A DNA stretch of 39,561 nucleotides from an uncultured Hyphomicrobiales bacterium (GCA_903885555.1 CAISIV010000157.1:1-39561), one strand, 5' to 3'. Positions 23,784 to 32,742 are shown, numbered from the stretch's first letter. The notes: generated from the letters alone by a model not told the origin. Numbers and translations: made by a program.

Positions 23784-25634
23784 ATGAGAGCACGGGTTGG
23801 CCTGTTTGCCGTGTGTATGGCGGCTTATGCCGGCGCTGCGTCTGCGCAAACCTTCAACCAGTTCGTCGGTTTTGGCGACAGCACCGTCGACAGCGGCTGG
23901 TACCGCAACCTCGCCTTCCCCACCGGCAACGCCACGGTCGACGCAGCCCTGCCCGCGGCAATCGCCAATGGCGGTGGCGTATCGACGACGGGACCGGGTC
24001 CGGTCAGTTCGCAATTGCTGGCGAGCTATTTTGGGCTCAACGGAAATCCTGCCAACCAGGGTGGAGCGAATTACGCCATCGGCGGCGCGCGCAACAATCA
24101 GGCCGGCTCGTATCCGAACGCGGTTTCGACCGTCACACAGATCAGCAATTATCTATTGGCGAGCGGCGGCATCGCCAACCGCGACGCGCTCTATCTGATC
24201 GGCTCCGGCGGCAACGACGTCTCGCTGTATGTCGGTCGCGTCAACGCCAGCACCATCACGCTGGCGCAAGGCGAACAAAGCGTCGGGCAATCCGCGGCCG
24301 ATTTCGTGACGTCCGTCCGAAGCCTGAGCGCGGCCGGCGCGCGCTATGTCATCGTGCCGAACCAGCCGCAGTCATTCGGCACGGCGACCGAGCGCACATT
24401 GCGGACCACCTACAATCAGACGCTCTGGTCGGGTCTGGCCGCAAACAACGTCAATTTCATTCCGGTTGACTTCAACGGCATGTTGCAGGCCGTCACCGGC
24501 AACCTCGCATCGTTCGGCTTCATTGCCGGCGGCGGTCCGGCCTGTATCGCACCGGGCGGCGTGACTTCCGGCTACGCTTTGCTCTGCACGCCGCTAACGC
24601 TGGTCGCGCCCGACGCGATGCAAACGCATCTGTTCGCCGACGACATTCATCTCTCGACGGCCGGACAGAAAATTCTGGCGGACTACGAATACAGCCTCGT
24701 CGTCGCGCCGAGCATGATCTCGATGCTGGCTGAAGCGCCGGTCAAGACGCGCACATCGCTCATCGGCGTCATTCAGAATCAAATTCCGATCTCGCAGCGC
24801 CAACAGGGCCGCTCCGGTTTCAACACCTGGCTGAGCGGCGACATTTCGCGGCTGAAGATCCAGAACAATAGCGGCTTCCCCGACGATCCCGGAACACCGG
24901 TCTCGCTGACCGCCGGCTTCGACTACAAGATGCCAAGCAACTGGCTCGCCGGCGTCGCCATCACCGTCGGGCGGCAGAACGCCAGCTTCAGCCAGAACTT
25001 CGGCGGCTTCACGCAGAACGAATTTGCCGTGAGCGCCTATGCCGCGCACAACGCCGGGCCGATGTGGTTCGACGTCATCGCGACCTACGGCACGCTCGGC
25101 TTCGATATCAAGCGCGACGTCCCTATCGGCATCACCATTCAGCACAACACAGCGTCGGTATCGGGCAGCAATCTCTCCCTTGCCGGTGAAGCCGGTCATA
25201 ATTTCCAGAACGGCGCCGTGACGCACGGTCCGGTCGCGGGTCTGGCGCTTCAGCAGCTCCGCATCAACGGCTTTACCGAAAGCGGCAGCTTCACCAGCCT
25301 CGGCTTTACCGCCCAGACCCGCAATTCGGCGATCGGCAGTGCCGGCTATCAGGTCGCCTATGACGCCGGACCATGGCGCCCCTTCGCCAAGGCAAGCTGG
25401 AACCACGAATTTGCTTCGGCAAGCCGATCGGTCACGGCCACGCTGACGACAATCAGCGCGCCGAGCTATTCCATGCCGGCGGTCAGCCTTGGGCCGGATT
25501 GGGCCGCCGTGACGGGCGGCACGACCCTCAAGCTGGCCGCAAACATGACCGGCCTGCTGGCGCTCAGCAGCACCCTGGCGCAGCGCAGCGTCACGGCTTA
25601 CGGCGGCCAGGTCGGCATCAACGTCGCTTTCTGA
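23784..25634 (+). CDS. Autotransporter with a GDSL esterase/lipase passenger (EstA-like)
   Basis: This protein of about 616 residues has a signal peptide (MRARVGLFAVCMAAYAGAASAQ). The passenger, about 310 residues, is a GDSL hydrolase: block I FGDSTVDSG with the nucleophile serine, block III GSGGNDVS, and the block V Asp/His pair in DDIHLSTAGQ. The C-terminal 280 or so residues form an outer-membrane beta barrel (alternating aromatic strands, final residue Phe in QVGINVAF). The esterase should be displayed on the cell surface and act on lipids or esters. I chose ATG 23784 since an upstream alternative only lengthens the signal region. Confidence 0.9.
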   Translation: MRARVGLFAVCMAAYAGAASAQTFNQFVGFGDSTVDSGWYRNLAFPTGNATVDAALPAAIANGGGVSTTGPGPVSSQLLASYFGLNGNPANQGGANYAIGGARNNQAGSYPNAVSTVTQISNYLLASGGIANRDALYLIGSGGNDVSLYVGRVNASTITLAQGEQSVGQSAADFVTSVRSLSAAGARYVIVPNQPQSFGTATERTLRTTYNQTLWSGLAANNVNFIPVDFNGMLQAVTGNLASFGFIAGGGPACIAPGGVTSGYALLCTPLTLVAPDAMQTHLFADDIHLSTAGQKILADYEYSLVVAPSMISMLAEAPVKTRTSLIGVIQNQIPISQRQQGRSGFNTWLSGDISRLKIQNNSGFPDDPGTPVSLTAGFDYKMPSNWLAGVAITVGRQNASFSQNFGGFTQNEFAVSAYAAHNAGPMWFDVIATYGTLGFDIKRDVPIGITIQHNTASVSGSNLSLAGEAGHNFQNGAVTHGPVAGLALQQLRINGFTESGSFTSLGFTAQTRNSAIGSAGYQVAYDAGPWRPFAKASWNHEFASASRSVTATLTTISAPSYSMPAVSLGPDWAAVTGGTTLKLAANMTGLLALSSTLAQRSVTAYGGQVGINVAF

Positions 25635-25728
25635 GCGGCATTACCACGCTGCACTGGTCGAACACCCCCATACCCGCTATTATTGAATATTATTATTTTG
25701 CAACCTTTGATTTTTGGGGGGACTTGCC

Positions 25729-26694
25729 ATGCGCCCGCTTCGCCCGCGTCACAACTCTCTATTTCCACTCTGCACCATCGCCATCCTCGCCGTCGCAGCG
25801 CCCGCCTTTGCCACCGTCAGCGACGCCGACAAGAAATCCGGCGTCGTCGAGTGCAGCGATGCCGTGCTCAAGGATCACAACCCCGGTCTCGCCGGCGACG
25901 ATGACCGGATCATTTGTTTCCAGGGCTACATCAGCAACTTCAACACACAGGCGCGCGACACCAAGCCGAAATATCTCGGCGTGCCGCACTGGGTGGCACA
26001 TCACGTCAAAAAGGCGGCCGATTCACCCGAGAGCGGCGAACGTCCCAACACGTGGTTCACCATTTTCGATCTCGCCGACAAAGGCATCGCGCCGATCAGC
26101 GACAGCTACGCGTTCTCCTCGGCATTCCGCAAGCAGCACAAGAACTGGTACGACCGCGGCCACCTTGCGCAGAAATATCTCGCCGAGCGGCTCGGCCACG
26201 ACGCGGCATGGTTCACACACAACGTCGTCAATGCCGTGCCGCAACTCCATGTCTTCAACGCCGGACCGTGGCTGACGCTGGAATGCATGACCGGCGCATG
26301 GGCAAACAAATATGGCGAGGTCTGGGTCGTCGCGGGCCCCGTGTTCGACAAGAACAAGCCGATCTCCTGGATGCGCTCCGACAACCACAAAAAGGCGGTA
26401 CCGGTTGCCATTCCGCCAAACGAATTCAAAATCGTCGTGCGCAAGAACGGCGCGCAATGGGAGGTGCTCAGCTTCCTCTACCCGCAGAGCCACAAAACCT
26501 ATGCCAAGGGACCATTCGACCCGGAGATCTGGTTCAAGTCGGTCGCGGAAATCGAGCGCATGACCGGCCTGAAATTACTGGCCGGACTGCCAAACGCAGA
26601 CGCGCTCAAAGCCAACGAAGCGGAAAAACTCTGGCCGGTGGCGAAATCCGATTTCGATACCGGCTGCAACAAGCAGGCCGCCGACGTCCCGTAG
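25729..26694 (+). CDS. Exported DNA/RNA non-specific endonuclease (DRGH family)
   Basis: This 321-residue protein has a signal peptide (hydrophobic LFPLCTIAILAVAAPAFA). The active-site motif YDRGHLAQKY is intact (Asp142, Arg143, Gly144, His145). The metal-ligand region HNVVNAVPQLHVFNAGPWLTLE (about 164-185) is also complete, as in NUC1/Serratia-type nucleases. It would cut DNA and RNA outside the cytoplasm, for nutrient use or biofilm DNA turnover. GGGGGG 7 nt before the ATG fixes the start; a TTG at 25714 is less likely. Upstream is an AT-rich patch (25678-25715) that may hold its promoter. It ends 0 bp from the stop of the convergent creatininase-like gene. Confidence 0.9.
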   Translation: MRPLRPRHNSLFPLCTIAILAVAAPAFATVSDADKKSGVVECSDAVLKDHNPGLAGDDDRIICFQGYISNFNTQARDTKPKYLGVPHWVAHHVKKAADSPESGERPNTWFTIFDLADKGIAPISDSYAFSSAFRKQHKNWYDRGHLAQKYLAERLGHDAAWFTHNVVNAVPQLHVFNAGPWLTLECMTGAWANKYGEVWVVAGPVFDKNKPISWMRSDNHKKAVPVAIPPNEFKIVVRKNGAQWEVLSFLYPQSHKTYAKGPFDPEIWFKSVAEIERMTGLKLLAGLPNADALKANEAEKLWPVAKSDFDTGCNKQAADVP

Positions 26695-27486
26695 TCAGTT
26701 TGCAGCCTTGATCTGTTTGATCGCGGCATTGATGCGAATGTCGAGCAAAGCCTTGCCGAGTTCGGGGCTCGCGCGCGCCGGATCGCCCGAATGTCCCGGC
26801 GCTTCCTTGCGCGCGTAGCTCTTGAACTTCGCAAGATCGACGCCTTGCGGATGCACCGACATCAGTTCGGCGGTGTCGATCAAGCCGGCATGACTGCCGA
26901 TGGTGGCGTCGGTTTCGCCTCCGCCGCGCAGGAACTTCATCTGCGCCTCGTCGATGTAATAGTCGGTGACGTTGAGCACCTTGGCCTGCCCGGCCCATTC
27001 GCGATTGAGCTTGGCGGCGACTAAAGCCTGCGCCGCCTGATTGCCGCCGTGATCGCCGATCAGCGAAATGGTCTTGAAACCGGTATTCTTCAGGCTGCGC
27101 GCGATGCCTTCGAGCACGCCGGCGAAGACGGGTTCGGGCAAACCGAGCGTGCCGGGGTAAAGCATGTTGCCGGTCGGCGGCGTGTAGTCGCCCTCCGGCA
27201 CATAGGAGATGACAGGCGCGACCAGCGCATTGCCGAGGGCCTGCGCGATGCGGTTCGCATTTGCCCGCACAATGTAGTCGTGCTTGCCGAGCACCATATG
27301 CGGGCCGTTCTGCTCGATGCCGCCGGACGGCACGATCGCCGTCGTCATGCCGCGCTCGATCGCGCCACGCACCTCGACCCAGGTCATGTCCGCCATCTCG
27401 ACGGTATCGGCGGCCAGAGGCAGCGAAGGCGAAACCAGCAGGACGCCGAGCGCGATAGACGCGGCCGTTCGTGAGAATAATGACAT
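26695..27486 (-). CDS. Exported creatininase-family protein with altered metal ligands
   Basis: This 263-residue protein has a signal peptide (MSLFSRTAASIALGVLLVSPSLPLAA), unusual because creatininase itself is cytoplasmic. The family core is present: MTWVEVRGAIERGMTTAIVPSGGIEQNGPHM, GNMLYPGTLGL, and LIGDHGGNQ. Compared with Pseudomonas creatininase, the metal ligand in E-Q-H is Asn (Asn60), the following Asp is shifted (KHD, 68-70), and H-x-E is HGG. So it belongs to a variant subfamily and probably hydrolyses another amide or lactam. ATG 27486 has GGAAAG before it; an upstream start at 27522 does not. It directly abuts the nuclease gene. Confidence 0.8.
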   Translation of the reverse strand: MSLFSRTAASIALGVLLVSPSLPLAADTVEMADMTWVEVRGAIERGMTTAIVPSGGIEQNGPHMVLGKHDYIVRANANRIAQALGNALVAPVISYVPEGDYTPPTGNMLYPGTLGLPEPVFAGVLEGIARSLKNTGFKTISLIGDHGGNQAAQALVAAKLNREWAGQAKVLNVTDYYIDEAQMKFLRGGGETDATIGSHAGLIDTAELMSVHPQGVDLAKFKSYARKEAPGHSGDPARASPELGKALLDIRINAAIKQIKAAN

Positions 27487-27567
27487 ATGTGCTTTCCAGT
27501 CCAGAGGGACGGAAAGCATCATGACCGCGGGTCCGTTTCCGCGGCGTTAAGGGCGATCAGTGCTTGA

Positions 27568-28497
27568 TCAATCCTTGGAAAGCCGGACCGGGCCGTGAAA
27601 CTGCTTGGCCAGCAGCCGGAAATAACCGCCGGAATAGTTGCCGCCGGCGCTGCGGAACGCATTCGGCAGCCTGTTCCACGGCACGTCAGGCTGGTCGTGA
27701 TGCACGCCGTGCAGGTTGCTGTTGAGCATGAACAGCGCGGCCCAGTGCACGGTGCGCGTGTTGTGCGCGGGCGCGCCGACATAGGCCGGTGTATCGTAAT
27801 GCGCGACGTTATCCTGCAGCGATACGATCAGGCCGCGCAGCGCGATGCCGAGCAACAGCACCGGCCACCACTCGCCATACAGATAGAACGCGACGCCATA
27901 AATGAGAATAACCAGGATCGAATCCATCCGGATGCGCGACAGCCGGCGATCGAGACCGCGGCGCAGCGCGCCGTGCAGCAACATGCCGTCGGCATCGTCT
28001 TCCGGCATCACATTCGACGCTACCCAGTTGATCACCCGGCGCGGCATCAGCATCAGCATCGACGACAGAATTTCGCGGACATAAAGCCAGCCGGCCAGAC
28101 CGAGATAAAACCGGATGGTCGCGGTGACGCGGTTCATGCCCGGCTCGATGACGTCGGCGCGGTCCAGCGCGTGTCTTGGGAAGCGATGGTGCGTCATGTG
28201 GCCAAGGCGAATGGCGTCGAACGAAATGCCGGAGCAGATCGCGAGCGCGCGGCCAAACCGCGTGTTCCAGTCGCGGCGGCGCACCAGCCGGCCGTGGATT
28301 GCTTCATGCAGCAGCGCGCGGTTGAACGGCGTGGTCAGCGACAGCAGCACGGCGATGAGAACCGCCAGCAGGTCGGCTTCCAATCCGGATTCCGGCCTCA
28401 GCAGGAGCGGAACGATCACCAGTTGAGTGACGGCGATAACGAATGCAGTCGCGGTCAGCAGAACATTGATGCGGTACGGGGGAACAACACGGTCCAT
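27568..28497 (-). CDS. Membrane fatty acid desaturase
   Basis: This integral membrane di-iron enzyme of 309 residues has the three histidine boxes: HEAIH (64-68), HMTHH (100-104) and HGVHH near residue 265. Hydrophobic segments lie at about 12-33, 43-56, 130-150 and 195-225. It uses O2 and electrons to put a double bond (or hydroxyl) into an acyl chain or related lipid. ATG 28497 (GTG 28500 directly before) has no Shine-Dalgarno. The likely -10 box lies so near that the mRNA may be leaderless. An FNR/FixK box lies 33-46 bp upstream. The next gene downstream is convergent from another operon. Substrate cannot be told; carotenoid or hydrocarbon hydroxylases share these boxes. Confidence 0.85.
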   Translation of the reverse strand: MDRVVPPYRINVLLTATAFVIAVTQLVIVPLLLRPESGLEADLLAVLIAVLLSLTTPFNRALLHEAIHGRLVRRRDWNTRFGRALAICSGISFDAIRLGHMTHHRFPRHALDRADVIEPGMNRVTATIRFYLGLAGWLYVREILSSMLMLMPRRVINWVASNVMPEDDADGMLLHGALRRGLDRRLSRIRMDSILVILIYGVAFYLYGEWWPVLLLGIALRGLIVSLQDNVAHYDTPAYVGAPAHNTRTVHWAALFMLNSNLHGVHHDQPDVPWNRLPNAFRSAGGNYSGGYFRLLAKQFHGPVRLSKD

Positions 28498-28503
28498 CAC
28501 GGT

Positions 28504-28509
28504 ATTTTA
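28504..28509 (-). promoter_or_regulatory. Predicted -10 box of the desaturase promoter
   Basis: TAAAAT on the minus strand (28509-28504) is a good -10 hexamer. Start of transcription would fall at about 28495-28498, on the start codon itself. Confidence 0.4.
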
Positions 28510-28529
28510 CGTACTCACTCGAGAGTTTT

Positions 28530-28543
28530 TTGATTGGGATCAA
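28530..28543. promoter_or_regulatory. FNR/FixK-type binding site upstream of the desaturase
   Basis: TTGAT-TGGG-ATCAA is a perfect match to the FNR/FixK palindrome TTGAT-N4-ATCAA. Its centre is about 40 bp before the predicted transcription start, the usual place for class II activation. The nearest start codon is that of the desaturase; the other flanking gene ends here. Confidence 0.75.
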
Positions 28544-28643
28544 TATTCCATAAACTTTGCGAAACTGCCAGCAACATGCGCGTGCGTAAAATTTGTGCCT
28601 GCCGCAAAAGCAGTCATAAATTCGTCTCGCACTGCGGTGTGAT

Positions 28644-29606
28644 CTAGTTGATCGTGATGTCGAGCGCCTTGACCATAGTGCCCCATTTCGTCACTTCGGC
28701 CTTAAACATGTCTTCTGCTTGGCTTTGCGAGCCGCTCATCGGATCGAAACCGATCGACGTCAGCTTTTGCTGCAGTGCGGGATCTTTCATGACCTCGTCG
28801 ATTGCAGCATTAAGCATATTGGTAATCTGCGGTGGGGTCGCCGAAGGCGCGAAAATACCGACCCAGGACGAGGCTTCGAACGGGTAACCGGCCTCGGCAA
28901 AGGTCGGAACATTCGGCACCGCCGCGACGCGCTTGGCACTGGCGACGCCAAGGCCCTTGAGCTTGCCGCCGGCGATCTGGCCGGCCGGGCCCCCGCCCAG
29001 CGTGGTGGCCAAAAGTTCGATCTGGTTGCCCATGACCGCGTTCATCGCCGGCGCGCCGCCCTTGAACGGCACGTGCACCGCGTTGACCTTGGCATGCACT
29101 TTCAAGAAGTACTCGGCGGCGATATGCGAGCCGCTGCCGACGCCGGCCGTGCCGAAGTTGATGCTCTTGCCCTGCACTGATTTGAGGAACTCGGCGAGAT
29201 TGTTGGCGGCCGTGCCCTCGCCGGTCGCCAGGCATTCCGGGCTCGAGGCAACGATGGCGATCGACTTGAGGTCGGCCGCGGCGAAACCCTTGTTCGGCGT
29301 CAGCGTCTCGTTGATGGCGAGCGCGGTGGTGGTGACGAGGATGGTGTAGCCATCCGGCGCAGAACGCGCGACCGCGGCCGCCGCGATATTGCCGCCGGCG
29401 CCGCCGCGATTATCGACGATGACGTTGCGGCCGAGCTTGGCGGAGACGCCCTGCGCGACGAAACGCGCCACGGTGTCGGCAACGCCGCCCGCCGCAAAGG
29501 CGACGACGAAGGTGATGTCCCGTGCCGGGTAAGTCTGCGCCTGGGCCTGCCCGCACAAAGTGGCGGCGGCGACCGCAAAACCCGTCGCGATTTTCAGGAA
29601 GCGCAT
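28644..29606 (-). CDS. Bug/TctC-family periplasmic binding protein
   Basis: This 320-residue exported binding protein has a signal peptide (MRFLKIATGFAVAAATLCGQAQAQ) and family motifs YPARDITFVVAFAAGGVADTVARFVAQGV, VIVDNRGGAGGNIAAAAVA, GTAGVGSGSH and VPFKGGAPAMNAVMG. GGAGG lies 6 nt before the ATG. No transporter membrane genes are nearby. It is only a distant paralogue of the one at 16261-17232. Transcription probably starts in the 100-bp gap before recJ ends. Confidence 0.9.
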   Translation of the reverse strand: MRFLKIATGFAVAAATLCGQAQAQTYPARDITFVVAFAAGGVADTVARFVAQGVSAKLGRNVIVDNRGGAGGNIAAAAVARSAPDGYTILVTTTALAINETLTPNKGFAAADLKSIAIVASSPECLATGEGTAANNLAEFLKSVQGKSINFGTAGVGSGSHIAAEYFLKVHAKVNAVHVPFKGGAPAMNAVMGNQIELLATTLGGGPAGQIAGGKLKGLGVASAKRVAAVPNVPTFAEAGYPFEASSWVGIFAPSATPPQITNMLNAAIDEVMKDPALQQKLTSIGFDPMSGSQSQAEDMFKAEVTKWGTMVKALDITIN

Positions 29607-29706
29607 GTGAATCCTCCAATGGCGCCTCGTTTTTTGAGAAGTACGGCGCTCGGCGGATCAATGCCACTCCGGTGGCCATCTGACAAGATCGTCAAAAACG
29701 CCGCGT

Positions 29707-31527
29707 TCAGTTACCGCTCAGCGCCACGTCGGTGAGCCGCATCTGCACCCGCTCCTCGCCCTGCCAGCGGTCGACCGCGATCTGGCCGGCGGCGTGCATG
29801 GCCCGGCCGCGATTGTCGATCAGTGCCTTGCCCAGCGGCGTGCCGGCGACGCGGAAAGCAATGGCGTTGACCATCTTGCCGTCGCCGGAGCGGAAGCGCG
29901 CCCGGATGTGGTTCTCGCCGACCGGATCGACATAAGCGAGCGTATGCGCCGGCAGCGCCAGCATCGGCTCCGGATTGCCGGCGCCGAACGGACCGGCCCG
30001 AGACAGCATTTCAAACAGCGACAGATTGAAGCCGCCGGCGCTGACCGCGCCGTCGATCAGCAGCGCGGTTTCCTTGCGCGCGATCTCCACCGACGGCGCC
30101 AGCGCCGCCTCAAGGAAGGCGCGGAACGCCGCCAGCCCCCCTTTCGGCAACGTGACGCCCGCCGCCATGGCGTGACCGCCGCCCTTGAGCAGCAACTTTT
30201 CGGCGACCGCCTGACGCACCGCGCGGCCGAGATCGACACCGGCAATCGAGCGGCCCGAACCGGTGCCGATGCCGCCGGGCTCCAGCGCGATGGCAAAGGC
30301 CGGACGCCCGTACCGTTCCTTCAGCCGCGAAGCCACGAGACCGACCACACCGGGATGCCAACCTTGCGCGGCGGTGACGACCACCGCGCCCTTCTCCTCT
30401 ATCCCAAGCGCGGCCATTGCTTCGGCCTCGGCCTGCTCGACCGCCGATGCTTCGATCACCCGTCGCTCGCTGTTGAGCCGGTCGAGTTCGCCGGCGATGC
30501 GGCCGGCCTCGATCGGGTCTTCTTCCAGCAACAATTTGACGCCAAGGCCCGCGTTGCCGATGCGGCCGCCGGCATTGATGCGCGGCCCCAACATAAATCC
30601 GAGATGCCAGGCTTCCGGCGGACCGTTGAGTCGCGCCGCGTCCATCAGTGCAGACAGTCCTACATTGTCGCGACGGCGAAGCGCGATCAGCCCCTTTGCG
30701 ACGAAGGCGCGGTTCAAACCTTTCAGCGGCACCACGTCGGCGACGGTTCCGAGCGCCACCAGATGCAGCAGCGACAATAGATCGGGTTCGGCGCGCGTTG
30801 CGTCCCAGAAATTGCGCTGACGCAATTCACGGCTCAACGCCACCAGCGTGACAAAGACGAGACCGACGGCCGCGAGATGGCCGAGACCCGACAGATCGTC
30901 GGCGCGGTTCGGATTGACGATGGCAACCGCCGGCGGCAATTGCTCGTCGGCCTGGTGATGATCGATCACCACCGTATCGAGGCCAAGCTTCTTGGCTTCC
31001 GTGAGCGGCTCCATGCTGGTGGTGCCGCAGTCGACGGTGATCAGCAGCTTTACGCCGCGCTCGGCGAACGAGCGGATGGCGTCGACGTTCGGACCGTAGC
31101 CTTCGAAGATGCGGTCCGGAATGTGAATGATCGGGTCGAGCCCGCAGCGGCGCAAGTAATAAGCCAGCAGCGCGGAAGACGTGGCGCCGTCGACATCGTA
31201 ATCGCCGAAGATCGCGACGCTTTCGCTTTTCTCGATGGCATGCGCGATGCGTGCCGACGCCGCCTGCATCGCCGTGAGCGTGTACGGGTCGGGCAGCATC
31301 CGCTTGATGGTCGGATCGAGAAAGGCCTCGGCGTCCTCGGGCTCGACACCGCGGCCAGCCAGTACGCGGGCGAGAAGCTCCGGCAGGCCCAGCCGTTGCG
31401 CAATCGTCAGCGCGCGCGCGGTGCCGCGCACGTCGAGCCGGTCGCGCCAGGCGCGCCCGGTCGCCGATTTATCGACGCCGAGGAAGTAGCGCTCTTTGTC
31501 GTCGAAGGTGGTTGCCGGTGCGGCCAT
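29707..31527 (-). CDS. recJ: Single-stranded-DNA-specific 5'-3' exonuclease RecJ
   Basis: This 606-residue cytoplasmic nuclease is of the DHH superfamily: motif I FGDYDVDG (108-114), motif II VDCGTTS, motif III VIDHHQADE (Asp189, His190, His191), and the DHHA1 motif GGHAMAAG in the second domain, then the OB-fold tail. It degrades 5' ends in recombination and mismatch repair. I prefer the ATG at 31527 to the GTG at 31530. It is downstream of glpX, with a palindromic repeat in the gap. The position after hom and glpX is typical in this bacterial order. Confidence 0.95.
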   Translation of the reverse strand: MAAPATTFDDKERYFLGVDKSATGRAWRDRLDVRGTARALTIAQRLGLPELLARVLAGRGVEPEDAEAFLDPTIKRMLPDPYTLTAMQAASARIAHAIEKSESVAIFGDYDVDGATSSALLAYYLRRCGLDPIIHIPDRIFEGYGPNVDAIRSFAERGVKLLITVDCGTTSMEPLTEAKKLGLDTVVIDHHQADEQLPPAVAIVNPNRADDLSGLGHLAAVGLVFVTLVALSRELRQRNFWDATRAEPDLLSLLHLVALGTVADVVPLKGLNRAFVAKGLIALRRRDNVGLSALMDAARLNGPPEAWHLGFMLGPRINAGGRIGNAGLGVKLLLEEDPIEAGRIAGELDRLNSERRVIEASAVEQAEAEAMAALGIEEKGAVVVTAAQGWHPGVVGLVASRLKERYGRPAFAIALEPGGIGTGSGRSIAGVDLGRAVRQAVAEKLLLKGGGHAMAAGVTLPKGGLAAFRAFLEAALAPSVEIARKETALLIDGAVSAGGFNLSLFEMLSRAGPFGAGNPEPMLALPAHTLAYVDPVGENHIRARFRSGDGKMVNAIAFRVAGTPLGKALIDNRGRAMHAAGQIAVDRWQGEERVQMRLTDVALSGN

Positions 31528-31587
31528 CACGCCAATATAGGCGCTCTGACCCAGTGGTGCTCAGTGGGCTGTGGATAGCCTCCCTGC

Positions 31588-31693
31588 CCGTCACCCTGAG
31601 GTGCGAGCAAAGCGAGCCTCGAAGGGCGACGGCCAGGCAACATCACGGCGTCCATCCTTCGAGGGCCGCTACGCGGCCACCTCAGGATGACGG
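31588..31693. repeat. Palindromic intergenic repeat element (REP/MITE-like)
   Basis: Outer arms of 16 bp (31588-31603 and 31678-31693) match at 15 positions. An inner stem pairs CCTCGAAGG (31618-31625 region) with CCTTCGAGG (31656-31664), and a small hairpin GGCCGC-TAC-GCGGCC lies at 31664-31678. Elements with these sequences (CACCCTGAGGTG... CACCTCAGGATGA) are, from memory, very common in Rhizobiales genomes. It fills the recJ-glpX gap and may act as an RNA stabiliser or terminator. Confidence 0.8.
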
Positions 31694-31714
31694 TCTAAAA
31701 TTCGCCAGAGACGA

Positions 31715-32707
31715 TCAATCCAGGTGAAACTTGCCCAGCTGCCGGTGCTCGCCGATGACGCGGCGAACGGTGCCGGTGGCCGAGCGCATGACCACGGTTT
31801 CGGTTTCGATCATGTCCTTGCCGAACACGACGCCCTTGAGCATCGCGCCGGTGGTCACGCCGGTGGCGGCGAACAGGCAATCGCCCTTCACCATGTCCTC
31901 GATCTCGTACTTCTTCTTGGCGTCCTTGATGCCCATCTTCTTGATGCGCTCCTGCAACGCCTCGGTGTCGATGACGAGGCGCGTCTGCATCTGGCCACCG
32001 ATGCAGCGCAGCGCCGCCGCCGACAGCACGCCTTCCGGCGCGCCGCCCAGGCCGAGATAAATATCGATGCCCGTCTTAGCTTCGGCGCAATGAATGACGC
32101 CGGCGACGTCACCATCGCTGATCAGGCTGACCGCGGCGCCCAGCTTGCGGATCGCGGCAATCATCTCGGCATGGCGCGGCCGGTCAAGCAGGATCGCGGT
32201 GATCTCCGACGGCTTGACGCCCTTCGCCTTGGCGAGACTGATGATGTTATCGGTGACGGATGCATCGAGGTCGACCGTGCCCTTCGGATAGCCGGGGCCG
32301 ATAGCGATCTTGTCCATGTAGCAGTCCGGCGCATGCAGCAGCGTGCCGCCGTCGGCCATCGCGATAGTGGCGATCGAGCCCGGCATGTTCTTGGCGCAGA
32401 GTACCGTGCCTTCGAGCGGATCGACCGCGATGTCGACCTTGGGGCCGTTCTTGTTACCGACCTTCTCGCCGATGAACAGCATCGGCGCTTCGTCGATTTC
32501 GCCCTCGCCGATCACCACGGTGCCGTCGATCGGCAGCTTGTTGAGTTCGCGCCGCATGGCGTCGACCGCCGCCTGGTCGGACGCCTTGTCCAGACCGCGA
32601 CCGCGCAGGCGCGCCGCAGATACGGCCGCGCGCTCGGTGACGCGCACGATTTCGAGGGTGAGAATGCGTTCCAGCAGCAGTTCGGGCTGGACAGTAATGG
32701 AAGCCAT
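31715..32707 (-). CDS. glpX: Fructose-1,6-bisphosphatase class II
   Basis: This 330-residue cytoplasmic enzyme hydrolyses fructose-1,6-bisphosphate in gluconeogenesis and, in autotrophs, in the Calvin cycle (where a bifunctional FBPase/SBPase is possible). Metal-binding motifs IGEGEIDEAPMLFIGE (67-82) and DPLEGT (96-101) are intact. GGGGGAA lies 7 nt before the ATG. It follows hom by 35 bp on the same strand, suggesting co-transcription with the amino-acid genes. Confidence 0.95.
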   Translation of the reverse strand: MASITVQPELLLERILTLEIVRVTERAAVSAARLRGRGLDKASDQAAVDAMRRELNKLPIDGTVVIGEGEIDEAPMLFIGEKVGNKNGPKVDIAVDPLEGTVLCAKNMPGSIATIAMADGGTLLHAPDCYMDKIAIGPGYPKGTVDLDASVTDNIISLAKAKGVKPSEITAILLDRPRHAEMIAAIRKLGAAVSLISDGDVAGVIHCAEAKTGIDIYLGLGGAPEGVLSAAALRCIGGQMQTRLVIDTEALQERIKKMGIKDAKKKYEIEDMVKGDCLFAATGVTTGAMLKGVVFGKDMIETETVVMRSATGTVRRVIGEHRQLGKFHLD

Positions 32708-32742
32708 GGCACGTTCCCCCTCGTAGTACGCTTGTCGTTGAA

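Noticed and set aside
27564-27571. TTGATCAA as a second FNR/FixK site
   Set aside because: It lacks the 4-bp spacer between the half sites and lies at the 3' end of the desaturase gene.
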